The notes under the pieces were generated by a model that ran no database searches, was not told where the DNA came from, and saw only the letters and a list, made by a program, of their open reading frames with translations. From positions 1 through 15,882 of the forward strand of contig DATEZE010000285.1 in assembly GCA_035255845.1 (NCBI GenBank): 15,882 nt of DNA. The letters run 5' to 3'. The position numbers and the translations under genes are program-made. This DNA comes from JALORV01 sp035255845 (GTDB taxonomy: Bacteria; Pseudomonadota; Gammaproteobacteria; Burkholderiales; Burkholderiaceae_F). Shown piece by piece: positions 6,787 through 13,633 of this stretch (position 1 is its first letter; each line of letters opens with the position of its first letter).

Positions 6787-7610
6787 CGGCGCAGCGGATC
6801 CTGCCGGAAGAAGCGAGTCAGCAAGTCGTACCACGGCGGGAAAGCTGCCTGCAGCCGGGCGGGTTCGACAAAGAAGGCTTCCGACGACACGGCGAAGAAT
6901 TCTCCGGGATCCTGAGCCGCGTAAGCGTCGAGCGGCAGGTGCGCGTAGTAGTGATCGGCGGCGGCCGATTCGGGATCGAGGTCGGACGGCAGCTCGTTCT
7001 CGACCAGTTCGAGCTCGGCGACGAAACTCTGATAGACATCCGTCAGCACGGAATGCCAGGTTGCGGCCTGCAGTTGCGGATGCAGACGCGGCGCGAAGGC
7101 CGGGACGCCGTCGGCCTCGCCGTTCAGCAGGTCGAGTTTGTGCGTGAACTCGTGAATCACGACCGAGTACGCGCCGCCCGACTCGGATCGTTCCCTCATC
7201 GCGTCATCCCAGGACAGCAGCACCGGACCACCGTCCCACGCCTCGCCGGCAATCGGCTCGGTGTATTCGTGCACGACGCCGGACTCGTCGGTGATGCGGC
7301 GGGGAACGAGAAACTCGCCCGGATAAACGACGATGCCGCGCCAGCCGCGGTACCAATCCAGTCCCAGTTCGAGGACGGGCAGGCACGCCTGGGCGGCGAT
7401 GTTCAGCTGGATCTCTGCTGTCAGCTGCAGCCCGGCTGCGCCCGACATTTGTTTGTCCGCAAGAAAGCGACCCGCGAGTTCGCGCAGCCGCTCGCGTTCG
7501 TCTGCGCTGAGGCGCGCAAGAAACGGCAGCGTGGTCAGCGCCGCTACCCACTGCGCATCCGGCACGGTAACCGGGGTCTTCTGCCCGCGCCCGAAAAGGC
7601 TTCTCAGCAT
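6783..7610 (-). CDS. mtfA: MtfA-like zinc metallopeptidase
   Basis: A 275-residue protein of the MtfA (Mlc titration factor A, M90) family. In E. coli, MtfA binds the glucose repressor Mlc and has zinc-dependent peptidase activity. The zinc motif HEFTH is at 153-157 (VIHEFTHKLDLLNG). A downstream glutamate in the EFFAVSSEAFF segment (237-247) would be the third ligand. The family's WRG..YP segment is visible (GWRGIVVYPGEFLVP, 89-103). I started at the ATG at 7608-7610 (MLRSLFG), which is typical for the family. A TTG at 7626-7628 would add six residues. No clear ribosome binding site is seen. It forms a two-gene unit with the flavodoxin-like gene and is divergent from relA across about 50 nt. 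No Mlc or phosphotransferase gene is nearby, so the partner here is unknown. Confidence 0.92.
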   Translation of the reverse strand: MLRSLFGRGQKTPVTVPDAQWVAALTTLPFLARLSADERERLRELAGRFLADKQMSGAAGLQLTAEIQLNIAAQACLPVLELGLDWYRGWRGIVVYPGEFLVPRRITDESGVVHEYTEPIAGEAWDGGPVLLSWDDAMRERSESGGAYSVVIHEFTHKLDLLNGEADGVPAFAPRLHPQLQAATWHSVLTDVYQSFVAELELVENELPSDLDPESAAADHYYAHLPLDAYAAQDPGEFFAVSSEAFFVEPARLQAAFPPWYDLLTRFFRQDPLRR

Positions 7611-7661
7611 GCGCCGATTGTGCCGCAACGATTCACCGCGTCGCGGCGGGATAATTGCGAA

Positions 7662-9806
7662 ATGACGGCTGATCGCTTCGACCCCGAGCGCCTGACGTCG
7701 GCGGAGGGTGCCGCACGCTCCTTCGACGTCGAGGACACGCGCGCGCTGGTGCGGCCGCTGTACGAAGGCAAAGCGCTGCGCACTGGTGAATCATTTGCGG
7801 CACACGCGGACGGCATCGCGGCCATCGTTAGGACGATGCGGCCGGATCCCGACCTTCTTGTGGCAGCTCAGCTTTTTGGTGTCCATGACGTGCTGCGCGA
7901 CCCGGACGACTGGCTGCGCTCTCGGTTCGGGCCGGTGGTCGCGCAACTGGTCTCGGATCTGCGGCAGCTGATGCGGCTTTCCGAACTAACGCGGGCGCGC
8001 GAGGAAGCCAAGGGAAGGAGCCACGCGGAAGACCAGCCGGAGGCACTGCGACGGATGCTGCTGGCGATGACCAACGACCTGCGGGTCGTGCTGTTGCGGC
8101 TCGCGTCGAGATTGCAGACCCTGCGCTTCTACGCAGTCAACAGGAGGCCAGGCGCCGAACCATTCGCGCGCGAGACGCTGGATCTGTACGCGCCGCTGGC
8201 CAACAGGCTCGGCATCTGGCAGCTGAAGTGGGAACTCGAGGACCTGTCATTCCGTTTCCTTGATCCGGAAACCTACAAGTCGGTGGCGCGCATGCTCGAC
8301 GAGCGCCGCGTCGAGCGCGAGTCTTTCATCGACGCAGCGCTATCGCGGCTGCGGCACATGGTCGACGATGCGGGCCTGCGTGCCGATATCAGCGGTCGCC
8401 CGAAGCACATCTACAGCATCTGGAACAAGATGCACGCTAAGGGGCTCGCCTTCGAAGAGGTCTACGACGTGCGCGGGCTGCGCGTGATCGTCGACGAGGT
8501 GGCGCAGTGCTACCAGGTCCTCTCGATGGTGCATTCGGCCTGGACGCCGGTCGAGCGCGAGTTCGACGACTACATTGCGCGCCCGAAGCCGAACGGCTAC
8601 CAGTCATTGCATACCGTGGTGCGCGATGACGCCGGCCGCACACTCGAAGTGCAGATCCGCACGCGACGCATGCACGAGCACGCCGAACTCGGCGTCGCTG
8701 CGCATTGGCGCTACAAAGAGGGCGGACGAGGTCGCGAAGATGACGAACAGCGCGTCGCATGGCTGCGCCAACTGCTGGCGTGGCGGGCGGAAGTCGACGC
8801 GCCACCGGCCAGCGGACCGGCGCGAGATGAGCGCATCTACGTGCTGACGCCCCAAGCGCGCGTGATCGAACTTCCGGCCGGTGGAACGCCGATCGATTTC
8901 GCCTACCACATCCATTCCGAACTGGGCCATCGCTGCCGCGGTGCGCGAGTCAATGGCGCGATCGTGCCGCTCAATACGCCGCTTGCCAGCGGCCAGACCG
9001 TCGAGATCGTTGCAGCCAAGACCGGCGGACCGAGCCGCGACTGGCTGAATCCGGAGCTCGGCTACCTGCACAGCGCGCGCTCGCGAGCCAAGGTCCGGCA
9101 GTGGTTCAACGCGCTCGAGTTCGAGCAGTCGGTGACGGCTGGCCGCGAGATCGTCGAGAAGGAACTGCAGCGACTCGGAAAGACTGCGGTCAAGCTGGAC
9201 GACCTGGCGCGACGCCTCGGTTTCGACACGGTCGATGATCTCTGCGCGGCCGCAACCAAGGAGGAATTCAGCCTGCGTTCGATCGAGCAGGCATTGGTGC
9301 CGACTCCGGCGGTCGATGAAGCGCTGTCAGCATTGGTTGGAAAGCCGCGCGAGGCGCCGGCCGGTCGCGGCAAGGTGCTCGTCGTCGGTGTCGATTCGCT
9401 GCTGACCCAGCTGGCACGCTGCTGCCGCCCGGCGCCGCCGGACGAGATCGGCGGCTACGTGACGCGGGGCCGCGGAGTGTCAATCCACCGCGCGGGCTGC
9501 TCCAATCTGCTGGCGCTCGTGCGCAGGCAGCCCGAGCGCGTCGTTGAGGTCGCGTGGGGTCGGCAGCCCGATGCGGTCTACCCGGTCGAAATCTTCGTCG
9601 TCGCGCAGGATCGACCCGGTCTGCTGCGCGACATCTCCGAAGTGTTTGCGCGCGAGAAGCTGAATGTGATCGGCGTAGCGACCCAGAGCCAGCGCGGCGA
9701 CGCGCACATGGGATTCACCGTCGAAGTCGGAAGTGCGGCCGACATCGCGCGTGTCAGTACGCTGCTGCGCGAGGTGTCTGGCGTGATTGCGGTACGGCGC
9801 CGTTAA
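7662..9806 (+). CDS. relA: RelA-type (p)ppGpp synthetase
   Basis: A 714-residue long RSH protein that makes (p)ppGpp from ATP and GDP or GTP on the ribosome during amino-acid starvation. Domains in order are a degenerate HD hydrolase domain (about 40-180), synthetase (about 245-355), TGS (390-452), helical (460-560), conserved-cysteine (C587, C588, H609, C613) and ACT (about 640-714). In the synthetase domain Asp269 and Glu329 (LEVQIRT) are the expected catalytic acids. EFDD (300-303) is the EXDD motif of monofunctional RelA rather than the RXKD of SpoT/Rel. The hydrolase domain keeps His48 and HD at 75-76, but the segment normally reading KLADRLHN is RLASRLQT, so the key Asp is Ser149. Hydrolysis should therefore be lost, and another enzyme such as SpoT must do it. 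The ATG is preceded by no clear Shine-Dalgarno. Confidence 0.96.
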   Translation: MTADRFDPERLTSAEGAARSFDVEDTRALVRPLYEGKALRTGESFAAHADGIAAIVRTMRPDPDLLVAAQLFGVHDVLRDPDDWLRSRFGPVVAQLVSDLRQLMRLSELTRAREEAKGRSHAEDQPEALRRMLLAMTNDLRVVLLRLASRLQTLRFYAVNRRPGAEPFARETLDLYAPLANRLGIWQLKWELEDLSFRFLDPETYKSVARMLDERRVERESFIDAALSRLRHMVDDAGLRADISGRPKHIYSIWNKMHAKGLAFEEVYDVRGLRVIVDEVAQCYQVLSMVHSAWTPVEREFDDYIARPKPNGYQSLHTVVRDDAGRTLEVQIRTRRMHEHAELGVAAHWRYKEGGRGREDDEQRVAWLRQLLAWRAEVDAPPASGPARDERIYVLTPQARVIELPAGGTPIDFAYHIHSELGHRCRGARVNGAIVPLNTPLASGQTVEIVAAKTGGPSRDWLNPELGYLHSARSRAKVRQWFNALEFEQSVTAGREIVEKELQRLGKTAVKLDDLARRLGFDTVDDLCAAATKEEFSLRSIEQALVPTPAVDEALSALVGKPREAPAGRGKVLVVGVDSLLTQLARCCRPAPPDEIGGYVTRGRGVSIHRAGCSNLLALVRRQPERVVEVAWGRQPDAVYPVEIFVVAQDRPGLLRDISEVFAREKLNVIGVATQSQRGDAHMGFTVEVGSAADIARVSTLLREVSGVIAVRRR

Positions 9807-9821
9807 ACGGTGCGGGACGAC

Positions 9822-9840
9822 CGTCACCCTGGCGGTGACG
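9822..9840. terminator. GC-rich hairpin between convergent relA and olsB
   Basis: CGTCACC (9822-9828) pairs with GGTGACG (9834-9840), a perfect 7-bp stem with a 5-nt loop. It sits 15 nt after the relA stop and overlaps the last codons of the convergent acyltransferase gene. It could slow transcription from either side, but neither strand has a run of T after it, so it is not a classical intrinsic terminator. Confidence 0.35.
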
Positions 9841-10633
9841 CCTTCTCGGCCGCATCGCCCTGCGCGGCGAGCAGCTCGAAGTGGCGCGCATAGCGCGAGT
9901 GCAGGTTGGCCAGTGACAACCACACGAGGAAGTCCGCGGTATTGAAGTCGGGGTCCCAGGCTGGCTCGCCGCAGATGCGGGCGCCGATCCGCAGGTAGCC
10001 TTTCAGCAGCGGTGGCATCTCGCTCGTCGAGGCTGGTTCGATGCGTTCGAACGGAAAGGGCAAGTGCGGGAACACCCGGTATTCGGGATCAGTCAGGTAC
10101 TTCTGCAGTTCGATCCGGATACGCGCAGCGGCATGGCCGCCATCGCCAAGCGGCACGCTGGCGCACCCGATCAGGTGGCTGTAAGTACCGGACTTCATGT
10201 AGTGCGCCATGCCGGCCCACAGCAGCAGGATCGTGCTTCCGGAGCGGTAGTCGCGATGCACGCAGGACCGTCCCACTTCGACCATCCGCGGCGCGATGTG
10301 GTGCAGTCGCGACAGATCGAACTCGCCCTGGGAATACAACCGTCCCAACTCCCGGGCGCGGTGCGGTGCCAGGATGCGGTAAGTCCCGACGACGCGCAGC
10401 GTGTCGAGGTCGCGAACGATCAAGTGATCACAGTAGGGATCGAAGTCATCCGAGTCGATTCCGGTGTCGGCGTCTCCGACCTTCGCCCCCATTTCTTCTG
10501 CGAAGACTTCATAGCGCAGGCGCTGAGCGTCCTCGAGGTCGGCCGGCGAGTGGGCCAGCGCAACGCTCAGGCGGGGTTCGCCGGGACCCGCATTGGGGGC
10601 CGCCACGCCCGAGGGGCTGTCCGATCGTGCCAT
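9824..10633 (-). CDS. olsB: OlsB-like GNAT-fold N-acyltransferase (ornithine lipid synthesis)
   Basis: A 269-residue member of the Acetyltransf_5/COG3176 family. OlsB transfers a 3-hydroxyacyl group from acyl carrier protein to the alpha-amino group of ornithine, giving lyso-ornithine lipid. This is a phosphorus-free membrane lipid route often used under phosphate limitation. Recognisable blocks are QRLRYEVFAEEMGA (37-50), VVGTYRIL (81-88), MVEVGRSCVHRDYR (117-130), IGCASVPLGDG (155-165) and PPLLKGYLRIGARICGEPAWD (207-227). The start ATG has no obvious ribosome binding site. OlsA, the second acyltransferase, is often adjacent but is not present here, since the next gene in this direction is the 3' end of relA. 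Some relatives are annotated as hemolysin-like, so the substrate assignment is likely but not certain. It is divergent from tRNA-Val over 172 nt. Confidence 0.85.
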   Translation of the reverse strand: MARSDSPSGVAAPNAGPGEPRLSVALAHSPADLEDAQRLRYEVFAEEMGAKVGDADTGIDSDDFDPYCDHLIVRDLDTLRVVGTYRILAPHRARELGRLYSQGEFDLSRLHHIAPRMVEVGRSCVHRDYRSGSTILLLWAGMAHYMKSGTYSHLIGCASVPLGDGGHAAARIRIELQKYLTDPEYRVFPHLPFPFERIEPASTSEMPPLLKGYLRIGARICGEPAWDPDFNTADFLVWLSLANLHSRYARHFELLAAQGDAAEKASPPG

Positions 10634-10788
10634 GGATGTTCGTATGAGGGAGTTCGGCTGCGCAGGCTACGCCTCCTCCATGTAACCGGCGTGAGTCCTG
10701 TTCTGACCTCGATACATGTTGCGTAACCGAGCGTGTGGTGTCAATCGGGTTCCCACGTTCGCGCAGAGAGACGATGTCGCCGCGCTGA

Positions 10789-10794
10789 TATACT
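10789..10794 (+). promoter_or_regulatory. Candidate -10 element of the tRNA-Val promoter
   Basis: TATACT lies 11 nt before the first base of the mature tRNA, so transcription would start about 5 nt upstream of it with a very short 5' leader for RNase P to remove. It stands out in a GC-rich background. No convincing -35 hexamer is seen at 16-18 nt spacing. The rest of the 172-nt region between olsB and the tRNA holds no other signal I can support. Confidence 0.45.
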
Positions 10795-10805
10795 TTTGCC
10801 TCTTC

Positions 10806-10882
10806 AGGCGCGTAGCTCAGCTGGTTAGAGCACCACCTTGACATGGTGGGGGTCGTTGGTTCGAGTCCAATCGCGCCTACCA
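10806..10882 (+). tRNA. tRNA-Val (anticodon GAC)
   Basis: All stems of a standard 77-nt tRNA with encoded CCA are visible. The acceptor AGGCGCG (10806-10812) pairs with CGCGCCT (10872-10878), followed by discriminator A and CCA (10880-10882). The D arm is GCTC...GAGC (10815-10831). The anticodon stem CCACC/GGTGG (10833-10837 and 10845-10849) encloses loop TTGACAT, with anticodon GAC at 10840-10842. The T arm is GTTGG/CCAAT with loop TTCGAGT and one G-U pair. The body closely matches the E. coli Val(GAC) tRNA. It reads GUC and GUU codons. It sits immediately upstream of thrS, separated by an intrinsic terminator. Confidence 0.98.
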
Positions 10883-10912
10883 TCAGGCTCGAGACTCAAA
10901 GGACGCGGAGAA

Positions 10913-10942
10913 ATGCTTCGAACTCGATTCACGGACGGTTGA
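10913..10942 (+). other. Possible 9-codon leader peptide upstream of thrS
   Basis: ATG at 10913 opens a mini-ORF reading MLRTRFTDG and ending in TGA at 10940-10942. AAGGA lies about 9 nt before the ATG. Two of its nine codons are Thr and two are Arg. The terminator stem begins 27 nt after the stop. This could be a leader peptide that controls the thrS terminator, but two Thr codons is few and such short ORFs arise by chance. Confidence 0.18.
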
Positions 10943-10969
10943 TTACGGGACGAGTGCGCCTTTGCAAGG

Positions 10970-10997
10970 AAAGTGCGGCTCGCCCGCACTTTTTTTT
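10970..10997 (+). terminator. Intrinsic terminator between tRNA-Val and thrS
   Basis: AAGTGCGG (10971-10978) pairs with CCGCACTT (10984-10991) around a 5-nt loop, with one further A-T pair possible outside. The stem leads directly into a run of eight T ending at 10997. This is a textbook Rho-independent terminator. It ends 15 nt before the thrS ATG, so it either ends the tRNA transcript or attenuates thrS. AGTGCG at 10953-10958 repeats the 5' arm and could pair with the 3' arm instead. Confidence 0.88.
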
Positions 10998-11011
10998 GCC
11001 TGGAGATTTCA

Positions 11012-12949
11012 ATGATCTCGATTCAATTGCCTGACGGTTCAAAGCGGTCGTTTGACGCGCCGGTGCGTGTCGCCGACGTGGCCGCTGCCATCGGCCCCGG
11101 CTTGGCGAGAGCCGCTCTCGCCGGGCGGGTCGACGGCAGGCTGGTCGACACGTCGTTTCTTGTCGATCGCAACGCGGATGTCGCAATCGTCACGGATCGC
11201 GATGCCGACGGCCTCGAGGTGCTGCGCCATTCGACGGCGCACCTGCTCGCCTATGCGGTGAAAGAGCTGTTTCCCGAGGCGCAGGTGACGATCGGCCCGG
11301 TGATCGATAACGGTTTTTACTACGACTTCTCTTTTCCGCGAGGCTTCACGCCCGACGATCTCGCAGCGATCGAGACGAAAATGGCGGAGCTTGCGCGCAA
11401 GGACGAGCCCGTGGTGCGCGAGGTCTGGAAGCGCGACGACGCAGTGAAGTTCTTCGAATCGATCGGCGAGAAGTACAAGGCCGAGATCATCGCGTCGATC
11501 CCGGCCAACGAGGACATTTCACTCTACCGCGAAGGCAATTTCATCGACCTGTGCCGCGGTCCGCATGTGCCGTCGACCGGCAAGCTGAAAATCTTCAAGC
11601 TGATGAAAGTCGCCGGCGCGTACTGGCGGGGTGACAGCGCCAATGAGCAGCTGCAGCGCATCTACGGCACCGCGTGGGCAAGGAAGGAAGAGCAGGACGC
11701 CTATTTGAAGATGCTGGAAGAGGCGGAGCGCCGCGACCACCGCAAGCTCGGCCGGGAACTGGATCTCTTTCACTTCCAGGAAGAGGCCCCAGGCCTCATT
11801 TTCTGGCACCCGAAGGGCTGGGCGATCTGGCAGGCGGTCGAGCAGTACATGCGCGGCGTCTATCGCGACAACGGCTACCAGGAGATCAAGGCGCCGCAGA
11901 TTCTGGACCGCTCGCTGTGGGAGAAGTCCGGTCACTGGGAAAAGTACCGCGAGAACATGTTCACGACGGAGTCGGAGAACCGGTACTACGCGCTCAAGCC
12001 GATGAACTGCCCGGGTCACGTCCAGATTTATAACGCCAATCTGCACAGCTACCGCGAGCTGCCGTTGCGCTACGGCGAATTCGGCGCCTGCCATCGTAAC
12101 GAGCCATCGGGTGCGCTGCATGGACTGATGCGAGTGCGGGGGTTCACGCAGGACGACGGCCACATCTTCTGTACCGAGGAGCAGATCCTGGACGAATGCG
12201 TCGCCTACACGACGCTGCTACAGAAGGTCTATCGCGACTTCGGTTTCGAGCACATCCTCTACAAGGTGTCGACGCGTCCGCCTCAACGCATCGGCTCGGA
12301 TGAGAGCTGGGACAAGTCCGAGCACGCGCTGATGGAGTCGCTGAAACGCTCCGGCGTCGAGTTTTCGATCTGCCCCGGCGATGGCGCGTTCTATGGACCG
12401 AAGATCGAGTACGCGCTGAAGGATGCGATCGGCCGCGAGTGGCAATGCGGCACGATGCAGGTGGATTTCCAGATGCCGGCAAGGCTGGGCGCTGAGTATG
12501 TCGCCGAGGACAACAGTCGCAAGACCCCGGTGATGCTGCACCGAGCGATCATCGGCTCTATGGAGCGCTTCATCGGCATGCTGATCGAGAACTACGCTGG
12601 CGCGATGCCACCTTGGCTCGCGCCGGTGCAGGTCGCCATTGCTAACATCTCGGAAAGGCAGGTCGATTACGCCGAGACTGTTGCGCAAAGGCTGAAAAAA
12701 CAAGGCTTTAGAGTTGACAGCGATTTGCGCAACGAAAAGATCACCTATAAAATCCGCCAGCTTAGCCTGCAGAAAATTCCCTACGTCCTCGTTGTCGGGG
12801 ACAAGGAGAAGCAGGCAGGCTTGGATGAGATGCGGGTGGCCGTACGTGCCCGCGGCGGAGCCGACCTCGGCGTGATGCTGTTGTCGGCTTTCTCGCAGCG
12901 TCTTGCAGAAGACGTTGCCGAGCGCCGCAACGTGGGCGGTACGGCTTGA
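11012..12949 (+). CDS. thrS: Threonyl-tRNA synthetase
   Basis: A 645-residue class II synthetase, full length. The TGS domain is at 1-62. The editing domain carries HSTAH (73-77) and C181/H185 (LCRGPH), which form the site that hydrolyses Ser-tRNA(Thr). The catalytic core follows from about 245, with motif 2 around ACHRNEPSG and motif 3 at PVMLHRAIIGSMERF (506-520). The active-site zinc ligands match the E. coli set: Cys333 (MNCPGH), His384 (DDGHIFC) and His510. The anticodon-binding domain is about 535-640. The ATG at 11012 is preceded by GGAGA with 6-nt spacing. An in-frame ATG at 10973 lies inside the terminator stem and is rejected. Codons in the 80 nt around 12690-12775 are AT-rich and unlike the rest of the gene, perhaps because a promoter for infC lies there. 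Confidence 0.98.
   Translation: MISIQLPDGSKRSFDAPVRVADVAAAIGPGLARAALAGRVDGRLVDTSFLVDRNADVAIVTDRDADGLEVLRHSTAHLLAYAVKELFPEAQVTIGPVIDNGFYYDFSFPRGFTPDDLAAIETKMAELARKDEPVVREVWKRDDAVKFFESIGEKYKAEIIASIPANEDISLYREGNFIDLCRGPHVPSTGKLKIFKLMKVAGAYWRGDSANEQLQRIYGTAWARKEEQDAYLKMLEEAERRDHRKLGRELDLFHFQEEAPGLIFWHPKGWAIWQAVEQYMRGVYRDNGYQEIKAPQILDRSLWEKSGHWEKYRENMFTTESENRYYALKPMNCPGHVQIYNANLHSYRELPLRYGEFGACHRNEPSGALHGLMRVRGFTQDDGHIFCTEEQILDECVAYTTLLQKVYRDFGFEHILYKVSTRPPQRIGSDESWDKSEHALMESLKRSGVEFSICPGDGAFYGPKIEYALKDAIGREWQCGTMQVDFQMPARLGAEYVAEDNSRKTPVMLHRAIIGSMERFIGMLIENYAGAMPPWLAPVQVAIANISERQVDYAETVAQRLKKQGFRVDSDLRNEKITYKIRQLSLQKIPYVLVVGDKEKQAGLDEMRVAVRARGGADLGVMLLSAFSQRLAEDVAERRNVGGTA
12714..12751 (+). promoter_or_regulatory. 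Candidate internal promoter for infC inside thrS
   Basis: A perfect TTGACA (12714-12719) and a TATAAA (12746-12751) occur in an AT-rich patch of the thrS anticodon-binding domain. Their mutual spacing is 26 nt, too long for one sigma70 promoter. TTTGCG at 12724-12729 gives a 16-nt spacing to TATAAA. The patch uses AAA, TTT, CTT, ATT and the rare Arg codon AGA. In E. coli, infC promoters do lie inside thrS, which makes this plausible. Confidence 0.4.
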
Positions 12950-12962
12950 TTATTTGGAAACC

Positions 12963-12979
12963 AGGAGAAGCCAACCATC
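12963..12979 (+). promoter_or_regulatory. infC ribosome binding site with non-canonical ATC start codon
   Basis: AGGAG (12963-12967) is followed after 9 nt by ATC, the first codon of a reading frame that matches IF3 from its N-terminus. No ATG, GTG or TTG lies in frame between the thrS stop and codon 31. IF3 rejects non-canonical starts, so a rare start codon lets the factor repress its own translation, as known for the E. coli infC AUU start. Confidence 0.88.
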
Positions 12980-13498
12980 GCTCAGGATCGCTCGCACCGG
13001 ATCAACGGTGAAATCAGCGCCCCGGAAGTCCGCCTGACCGGAATCGAAGGCGAGGCACTCGGGGTCGTGAAGCTGGCCGAGGCATTCCGCCTCGCAGAAG
13101 AAGCCCAGGTTGATCTGGTCGAAATTGCTCCGACGGCTGAGCCGCCAGTCTGTCGACTGATGGACTACGGCAAGTTCAAGTACCAGGAGCAGAAGAAGGC
13201 GCACGAGGCCAAGCTCAAGCAGAAACAGGTAATCGTCAAGGAAGTGAAGTTCCGTCCACAAACGGACGAAAACGACTACCAGACCAAACTGCGCAACCTC
13301 ACGCGCTTCCTCGAAGAAGGTGACAAAGCCAAGATCACGCTGCGCTTCCGCGGGCGTGAGATGGCGCACCAGGAATTCGGATACAAGCTGCTGGAGCGGG
13401 TGCGCGACGATCTGACGGTGCTGTCGCAAGTGGAGTCGATGCCGCGGCTGGAAGGCCGCCAAATGGTGATGATCCTGTCGCCAAAGAAGAAGAAGTAG
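12977..13498 (+). CDS. infC: Translation initiation factor IF-3
   Basis: A 173-residue IF3, which binds the 30S subunit, prevents premature 50S joining and proofreads the start codon and initiator tRNA. From the ATC codon the protein reads IAQDRSHRINGEI. The N-domain (1 to about 75) has VRLTGIEGEALG and PPVCRLMDYGKF (56-67). A Lys-rich linker (70-92) follows, and then the C-domain with VKFRPQTDENDY and ITLRFRGREMAHQ (120-132), ending in SPKKKK. The length is close to the E. coli 180. A canonical-only start would be the GTG at 13067, which removes 30 conserved residues and is not credible. It begins 27 nt after thrS, in the same frame as its stop, and is followed by a 135-nt structured gap before rpmI. 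Autoregulation through the start codon is likely. Confidence 0.97.
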   Translation: MAQDRSHRINGEISAPEVRLTGIEGEALGVVKLAEAFRLAEEAQVDLVEIAPTAEPPVCRLMDYGKFKYQEQKKAHEAKLKQKQVIVKEVKFRPQTDENDYQTKLRNLTRFLEEGDKAKITLRFRGREMAHQEFGYKLLERVRDDLTVLSQVESMPRLEGRQMVMILSPKKKK

Positions 13499-13633
13499 TG
13501 AAGTTCCCGGGCGCGCGTGTCGCCCCGGGATCGCAGTAACAGCCGCCTTGGCGGCTCAACAAGTGGCGTCAGGCTCGAAGTCCCCGGCCGTATGCGGGGC
13601 GCCAACCGCCATAAATGAAAGGGACGGCCCACG
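13499..13633 (+). promoter_or_regulatory. Structured leader between infC and rpmI
   Basis: This 135-nt gap holds three hairpins. CCCGGGCG pairs with CGCCCCGGG (about 13506-13529, one bulge). AGCCGC/GCGGCT has a CTTG loop (13541-13556). CCCCG pairs with CGGGG (13582-13599). None is followed by a T run, so they are not intrinsic terminators. In E. coli, L20 represses rpmI-rplT through RNA structure upstream of rpmI. A similar control here is plausible but unproven. Confidence 0.4.

Noticed and set aside
6787..6834. Longer start for the flavodoxin-like protein
   Set aside because: It lies inside mtfA and adds residues before a typical flavodoxin first strand. The ATGA overlap supports 6786.
6939..7661. 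Long upstream in-frame extension of relA (241 residues)
   Set aside because: It is the antisense shadow of mtfA. RelA similarity and a normal N-terminus begin at ATG 7662.
10973..11011. ATG 10973 as thrS start
   Set aside because: It lies in the terminator stem and adds 13 non-family residues. GGAGA precedes the ATG at 11012.
10883..11011. T-box riboswitch before thrS
   Set aside because: No T-box consensus (TGGNACCGCG type) or matching specifier structure is visible, and T-boxes are not expected in this lineage.
13067..13498. infC starting at GTG 13067
   Set aside because: It would delete 30 conserved N-domain residues. The ATC at 12977 has a ribosome binding site and restores the full IF3.
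10883..13580. TCAGGCTCGA occurring after tRNA-Val (10883) and before rpmI (about 13569)
   Set aside because: It is a single 10-base match with no extension and no inverted partner. It is expected by chance and is not evidence of a repeat family.
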